Assembly (NCBI GenBank): GCA_964415885.1
Contig: CAYQCE010000007.1
Coordinates: forward strand, 28,558 to 92,557
Direction: 5' to 3'
Length of the DNA: 64,000 nt
From: CAYQCE01 sp964415885
Lineage (GTDB): Bacteria > Zixibacteria > MSB-5A5 > JAABVY01 > JAHJOQ01
Below, one piece after another: positions 60,438-64,000 of the stretch. A program made the position numbers and the translations under genes. The notes beneath the pieces were generated by a model. The model did no database searches. It was not told where the DNA came from and was given only the letters and a program-made list of their open reading frames with translations. Numbering within the stretch: position 1 is the stretch's first letter; each line of letters opens with the position of its first letter.

Positions 60438-61841
60438 ATGTTAGATCGCATATTCATTTCACTCTGCTTCATGCTCGTTACATATCTGAGCCTAACAGCG
60501 CAGGATGACGATGCGCTCGAAGAGGCCAGGCGTCTTCTTGACCAGGGAGACAGCGCCTTCACGAGTGAGGACTACGCGCAGGCTGTCGATTTGTTTCTGC
60601 AGGCTGGCGAGATACCGGCTGTAGAGCCGTGGATGGGAGAGATTTACTACGCGGTTGCTTCCGGGTACTCGCTGCTCGGTGAAGCCGACAGCGCGTTTGC
60701 CTATCTGGACAGCGCATTCGGTTCAGGATTTATCGACTTTCGCCGCGTAGAACAGGATCCCCATTTCGATCGATTGCGGGCAGACCATTCCGAGAAATTC
60801 GCCTCGCTTTGCCTAAGGCTGCAGTCCGTGAAGCTCGAGGAGATTCAAAAGATGTCGCCGCTGAGCATTGTGGAGTACGACAACTACAACGGGGCGCTCG
60901 ATATTTCGAAGTACGAATGGGAGGACATCAATCGGCCGGAATTCGATACACTCCGAACACAGTACAAGCTACGTGATGTGCTGGGCGACCACGGCGGTGA
61001 ATTCGACCGAATGAAACGACTGCTGAACTGGGTCGCTACGCGGTGGCAGCATGACGGAAGCAAAATGGCGCCCGTTCGAACCGGACTCGCGATCCTGCGC
61101 GAGGTCGATAACGGCAAGCGCTTCTGCTGCGCAAACTATGCCGACGTTCTCATTGATTGCATGCGATCGCTCGGATACCCGATTCGGTTCGCCGGACTCA
61201 GGACCGCGGATGCGGCTTACAACATGGGCGGCGGGCACGGGTGCGTCGAAGTTTGGAGCAACCAGTTTCAGAAATGGATATTGCTCGACGCACAGAATAA
61301 CGCATGGTGGGAACATGATTCGATTCCGTTGAACGCTTACGAGTGTCACCTGCTGCTCACGGAGGGAAGAGAGGACGAGCTGCAGTTTGTCGGGCAGCAT
61401 GAAGAAATGAACTACGACTATATGAGATCGACATGGGTGCCGTACTTCTATCGACCCGTGGCCTACTGGATGGGCTCGAGCCTCTATCTCGTGTCGGAGA
61501 ATGCCACCCCGGGTCTGTTGTACCAGGGCTTTCCGCAGAAACACGAAATCACGGATCAGTACGACAGAGTCTATCCAAGCCTGAACCGTACTTCGATCAC
61601 GCTGCGGATCGACAGCAAGGATTCGCTGGACATTGTGCGGGTGCAGCTTGATCACACGATGCCGTACTTTGGTCGATACGAAGTTCGATTCGACGAAAGC
61701 GATTGGGCCGAGTCGGCAGACTCGCTTGATTGGCTACTGCACGACGGACTGAATACGATTGAGGCGAGAGCGGTAAGTGCTGTAGGCGTCGAAGGCAAAC
61801 CGAGCCGCATCGTTGTCCGCTACAACGCTGACGCCGGGTAG
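60438..61841 (+). CDS. exported transglutaminase-like protein
   Basis: A 467-residue exported protein. The signal peptide (MLDRIFISLCFMLVTYLSLT) follows GAAAGG; ATG 60420 is an alternative start. A TPR-like helical region (about 30-115) precedes a transglutaminase-like core with Cys in FCCANYADVL, His in GGGHGCVEVW and Asp in LLDAQNNAWW, the Cys-His-Asp triad order. A C-terminal beta domain follows (about 390-465). Bacterial members act as proteases or peptide cross-linkers outside the cytoplasm. A 19-base repeat begins immediately after the stop. Confidence 0.82.
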   Translation: MLDRIFISLCFMLVTYLSLTAQDDDALEEARRLLDQGDSAFTSEDYAQAVDLFLQAGEIPAVEPWMGEIYYAVASGYSLLGEADSAFAYLDSAFGSGFIDFRRVEQDPHFDRLRADHSEKFASLCLRLQSVKLEEIQKMSPLSIVEYDNYNGALDISKYEWEDINRPEFDTLRTQYKLRDVLGDHGGEFDRMKRLLNWVATRWQHDGSKMAPVRTGLAILREVDNGKRFCCANYADVLIDCMRSLGYPIRFAGLRTADAAYNMGGGHGCVEVWSNQFQKWILLDAQNNAWWEHDSIPLNAYECHLLLTEGREDELQFVGQHEEMNYDYMRSTWVPYFYRPVAYWMGSSLYLVSENATPGLLYQGFPQKHEITDQYDRVYPSLNRTSITLRIDSKDSLDIVRVQLDHTMPYFGRYEVRFDESDWAESADSLDWLLHDGLNTIEARAVSAVGVEGKPSRIVVRYNADAG

Positions 61842-61882
61842 GTCGGGTTCCGGAGTGAGCGAAGCGAGCGTAGAAACCCGAC
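61842..61882 (+). repeat. 19-base post-stop repeat copy 1, within a hairpin
   Basis: GTCGGGTTCCGGAGTGAGC starts on the first base after the transglutaminase stop and recurs exactly at 63405-63423 after the next gene. Here it forms an 8-bp stem with AACCCGAC (61875-61882). The remainder of the 360-base gap to 62201 contains another stem, CGCCAG/CTGGCG, near 61914-61958, and no visible gene. Confidence 0.65.
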
Positions 61883-62026
61883 GTCTTTCAAGCGCGATCC
61901 GACGAACGCCAGGTCACACGTTCGCGAAGCGCAGCCGCAGGATCTGGCGTAACAAGGTCTTTCAACAGACCCCACGAAGGGGGGTACCTTTTACCTTCCA
62001 AGTCCCAGGTCAACCGGGCAACCGGC

Positions 62027-62055
62027 TTGACAAGCCATATGAAACAGCTTACATA
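62027..62055 (+). promoter_or_regulatory. weak candidate promoter of the amine oxidase gene
   Basis: TTGACA at 62027-62032 (consensus), a 17-base spacer and TACATA at 62050-62055 (poor -10). The gene start is about 150 bases further on. Confidence 0.3.
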
Positions 62056-62201
62056 GGAAAGAGTACCGAAACCGGTGGCAAGCAGACCATGCGTGCTTTT
62101 AGTGGACTTGATGGTATAGAGCCTCGTCATTGCCTCCCGGTATGATCATTCCGTTCTATTGTTTTTAATGGCTGCGCGCCGAACTCCATGGGCTTGAGCA
62201 A

Positions 62202-63404
62202 ATGACGGCTGGTAAAACGAAGCATGTAGCTGTAATAGGTGCCGGTATTGCCGGATTGATTGCGGCCTATCGTTTGAGCCACTCGGGGTATCGGGTGACT
62301 GTGCTTGAGACTCAGTCCCGTACCGGTGGTCGTGCAGTGACGATTCGGTCGTTTTTTCCGGAAGGTCTCATCGGTCAGGCTGGACCGTCGCGTTTCCTTG
62401 GTGATTTTCAGAGAGTGTTTCACTATGCCGGTAAGTTCGGATTGGAGCTTTGCCCATACTACCCGGGATCAGGAACCGTCGTCGCGTATTTCAAAGGAAA
62501 ACGCATAGCAGAATACCATCCGAGTCCCGAGGAATACTGGGGCTATACTGCGATCGTGAAGCGAAAACCTGGCCGAATCGAGAGCCTTGCCATGGAGTTT
62601 GCCCTCTGGCTTCGCGCGTTGGCAAAGCGCATACTGAGGAAGCGGCCTTTTATGACCTACGGTATTCGAGGGGGAACGGAGCTGCTAACAGACGCGCTCG
62701 CAGCGGCTACAGACGCGGACTTCAGGCTGAATACAACTGTCAAGACCGTCACGCAGGACGTCAACGGCGTGCGGGTTGGCTTTGCAGGACCTCAGAGTGA
62801 AGGGACCGTGGAAGCGGACTACGTGGTTTGTGCGGTGCCGTTGTCTGTTGCAACAGATATCGCACTTTCACCGCCTGCTGCGCTGGAGAAGACCAAGCTG
62901 ATGGAAGAAGTCCCATTCAGGTCAGCCATTCGCGTATTCATGCAAATGAGTCGTGCTTACTGGCGCGACCCCGGCCACAATGGCTTTGCCGTAACAGACA
63001 CGCTGGGAGAGATATGGGATCCGCACCACGACGGTCCCGAAGAACCCGCGCTGCTGGTTTGCTATGCACAGGGTCAACTTGCCAGGCAATTGGGCCAACG
63101 TTCCGAGAGCGAGCGAATTGAACATACTCTCGAGGAGCTTGAAAAGGTCTTTCCCGGGGCAAAGACACACTTCGTGAAGGGCATATCCTACTATTGGGAT
63201 GAGCAGCCGTGGATTCGAGGGGGCTGGCCACTGGTACGTCAAGGCTTCTCAAACCGCGTCAGAGTTTTCCGTGAACCTGATGGTCGTGTCTATTATGCGG
63301 GTGACTATGCGGCCTCACCGGACTTGCTTAACACCATGGAAGGGGCCATCGAGTCGGGGGAATATGTCGCACGTGAGATTCACCGGAGAATCGGAGCAGA
63401 GTAA
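62202..63404 (+). CDS. FAD-dependent amine oxidase / protoporphyrinogen oxidase-like protein
   Basis: A 400-residue flavoprotein. The N-terminal dinucleotide motif VAVIGAGIAGLIAAYRL is followed by the ETQSRTGGRAVT block, and the C-terminal FAD motif is VYYAGDYAASPDLLNTMEGAIESG. It belongs to the amine oxidase/HemG-like/phytoene desaturase superfamily. The substrate is not evident and no haem or carotenoid genes are adjacent. It is flanked by intergenic repeats. Confidence 0.9.
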   Translation: MTAGKTKHVAVIGAGIAGLIAAYRLSHSGYRVTVLETQSRTGGRAVTIRSFFPEGLIGQAGPSRFLGDFQRVFHYAGKFGLELCPYYPGSGTVVAYFKGKRIAEYHPSPEEYWGYTAIVKRKPGRIESLAMEFALWLRALAKRILRKRPFMTYGIRGGTELLTDALAAATDADFRLNTTVKTVTQDVNGVRVGFAGPQSEGTVEADYVVCAVPLSVATDIALSPPAALEKTKLMEEVPFRSAIRVFMQMSRAYWRDPGHNGFAVTDTLGEIWDPHHDGPEEPALLVCYAQGQLARQLGQRSESERIEHTLEELEKVFPGAKTHFVKGISYYWDEQPWIRGGWPLVRQGFSNRVRVFREPDGRVYYAGDYAASPDLLNTMEGAIESGEYVAREIHRRIGAE

Positions 63405-63423
63405 GTCGGGTTCCGGAGTGAGC
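63405..63423 (+). repeat. 19-base post-stop repeat copy 2
   Basis: An exact copy of the sequence at 61842-61860, again beginning on the first base after a stop codon. It leads directly into repeat copy B. Confidence 0.7.
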
Positions 63424-63426
63424 AGT

Positions 63427-63640
63427 CGAGTAGGGCAGACCCTTCAGCGGTTCTGCTGTCTTCTGTGCCGTCGGGAATCCCTTCCCGCCGGGAAATCCCA
63501 TGCCGCGAAAACCACCTGACCGTTCCGGCAGTTCCTGATTCCTCGAAAGCTGGGAAGTGTGAACCGCCGAGTTCCAGAACCGCCGGAAAACTCCTTGCCC
63601 CCATGAACCACATTTCCTAAATTGGATACCATAATCCACA
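63427..63640 (+). repeat. about 230-base intergenic repeat, copy B
   Basis: Diverged direct copy of 60136-60367 with the same block order and the same end (AATTGGATACC...AATCCACAC). It includes a degenerate GCCGTCGGGAA/TTCCCGCCGG palindrome at 63467-63490. I see no gene from 63405 to the window end. Confidence 0.65.
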
Positions 63641-63807
63641 CCGAGAATATACAGCGGCAAGCGGGGCTTTGTCTGGAGATAGTAGTTATCGATACCGGCT
63701 TCATCGGCTGGAATCGATCGATTTGATAGAAGAGAATAAACCCGCCCAAAGGGTGGGCCTCTTGAACCGGTGGATGTAGGTTGGAAGTGTCTGGGCTTTG
63801 GAGGGAT

Positions 63808-63833
63808 GCCGTCAGGAAGGAGTTCCTGACGGC
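63808..63833. repeat. REP-like palindrome copy 1
   Basis: A perfect 11-bp inverted repeat GCCGTCAGGAA/TTCCTGACGGC around GGAG. It lies inside a larger imperfect inverted pair, GGTGGGCCTCTT near 63745 and AAGAGGAGACCCACC near 63845. Confidence 0.75.
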
Positions 63834-63963
63834 GCGGGAAAAGAAGAGGAGACCCACCGGAAAAGTGGGCCACCGGACAGCTTTGTGGGCTGGGTGCGAT
63901 TGATATGATAGAAGTTAAAGTCTCTCGGATGAAAGGGAGAGAAAAGCAATAGGAATCCCCCTC

Positions 63964-63989
63964 GCCGTCAGGAACCCTTTCCTGACGGC
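63964..63989. repeat. REP-like palindrome copy 2
   Basis: The same 11-bp arms GCCGTCAGGAA/TTCCTGACGGC around a different loop (CCCT), 156 bases from copy 1. The bases before each copy share GAT(T/A)TGATAGAAG (63723-63735 and 63902-63914), pointing to a tandemly duplicated unit. Confidence 0.75.
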
Positions 63990-64000
63990 AAACACGACAG

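Overview
The window reads as a chromosomal segment from an uncultured, Gram-negative, moderately GC-rich bacterium of the FCB superphylum. Candidate phylum Zixibacteria is my best guess. This is inference from three things: secreted proteins ending in tandem dockerin-like repeats or a type IX secretion (T9SS) style C-terminal sorting domain; an adjacent PorY/PorX-like two-component pair; and outer-membrane, polysaccharide-export and lipoprotein genes. No rRNA, tRNA, CRISPR array, phage or transposase gene was seen. Most of the window is ordinary, tightly packed chromosome on the + strand, with accessory and repeat-rich DNA at the right end.

Layout: 1-4168 holds a PfkB sugar kinase (cut by the window edge), an inositol-phosphate synthase with a histone-like tail, thymidylate kinase and an S41 protease. 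4297-18820 is a surface-polysaccharide locus: HAD phosphatase, ManC-PMM fusion, SLBB export protein behind a strong promoter, a WbpB/WbpD/WbpE-like diacetamido-uronate sugar cassette, a flippase, a GT4 glycosyltransferase, and a PglE/PglC/PglF-like aminosugar and initiating-transferase set. 18840-26694 holds serS, porY/porX-like genes, tsaE, tsaB, rimI, accD and folC. 26736-32509 is a signalling block: GAF histidine kinase, REC-GAF-GAF-kinase hybrid, NtrC-type sigma-54 activator and a degenerate GGDEF-like protein. 32555-43482 holds a FetAB-like transporter, a lipoprotein, a TIM-barrel isomerase-like protein, a catalytically altered nucleotide-sugar dehydrogenase, a dockerin/FG-GAP secreted protein, a small beta-barrel, a UbiB-like kinase and a Cas4/RecB-like nuclease.

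43483-48865 is the most striking region. A 467-base leader has a near-consensus promoter and two mutually exclusive RNA stems, followed by a 1616-residue secreted protein with ten four-cysteine repeats, a cohesin-like domain, a dockerin-like segment and a T9SS-type sorting domain, closed by a strong terminator. 48976-58284 is housekeeping: OsmC, glyA, a thiamine-binding protein, cutA, a DUF296 protein, a SAM hydroxide adenosyltransferase, dCMP deaminase, nrdR, tatC, a PrsW-like fusion, ferredoxin, archease and rtcB. 58285-64000 holds two minus-strand genes (membrane protein and lipoprotein), a transglutaminase-like exported protein and a flavin amine oxidase, embedded in several families of intergenic repeats.

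How parts may work together: the PorYX-like pair is a plausible regulator of secretion of sorting-domain proteins such as the 43950-48800 product. Its cohesin-like module and the dockerins here suggest surface assembly of exoproteins. Several genes (tsaB, fetA, the TIM-barrel gene, archease) have near-consensus sigma-70 promoters whose predicted start site falls at or just before the start codon, so leaderless transcription seems common in this organism.
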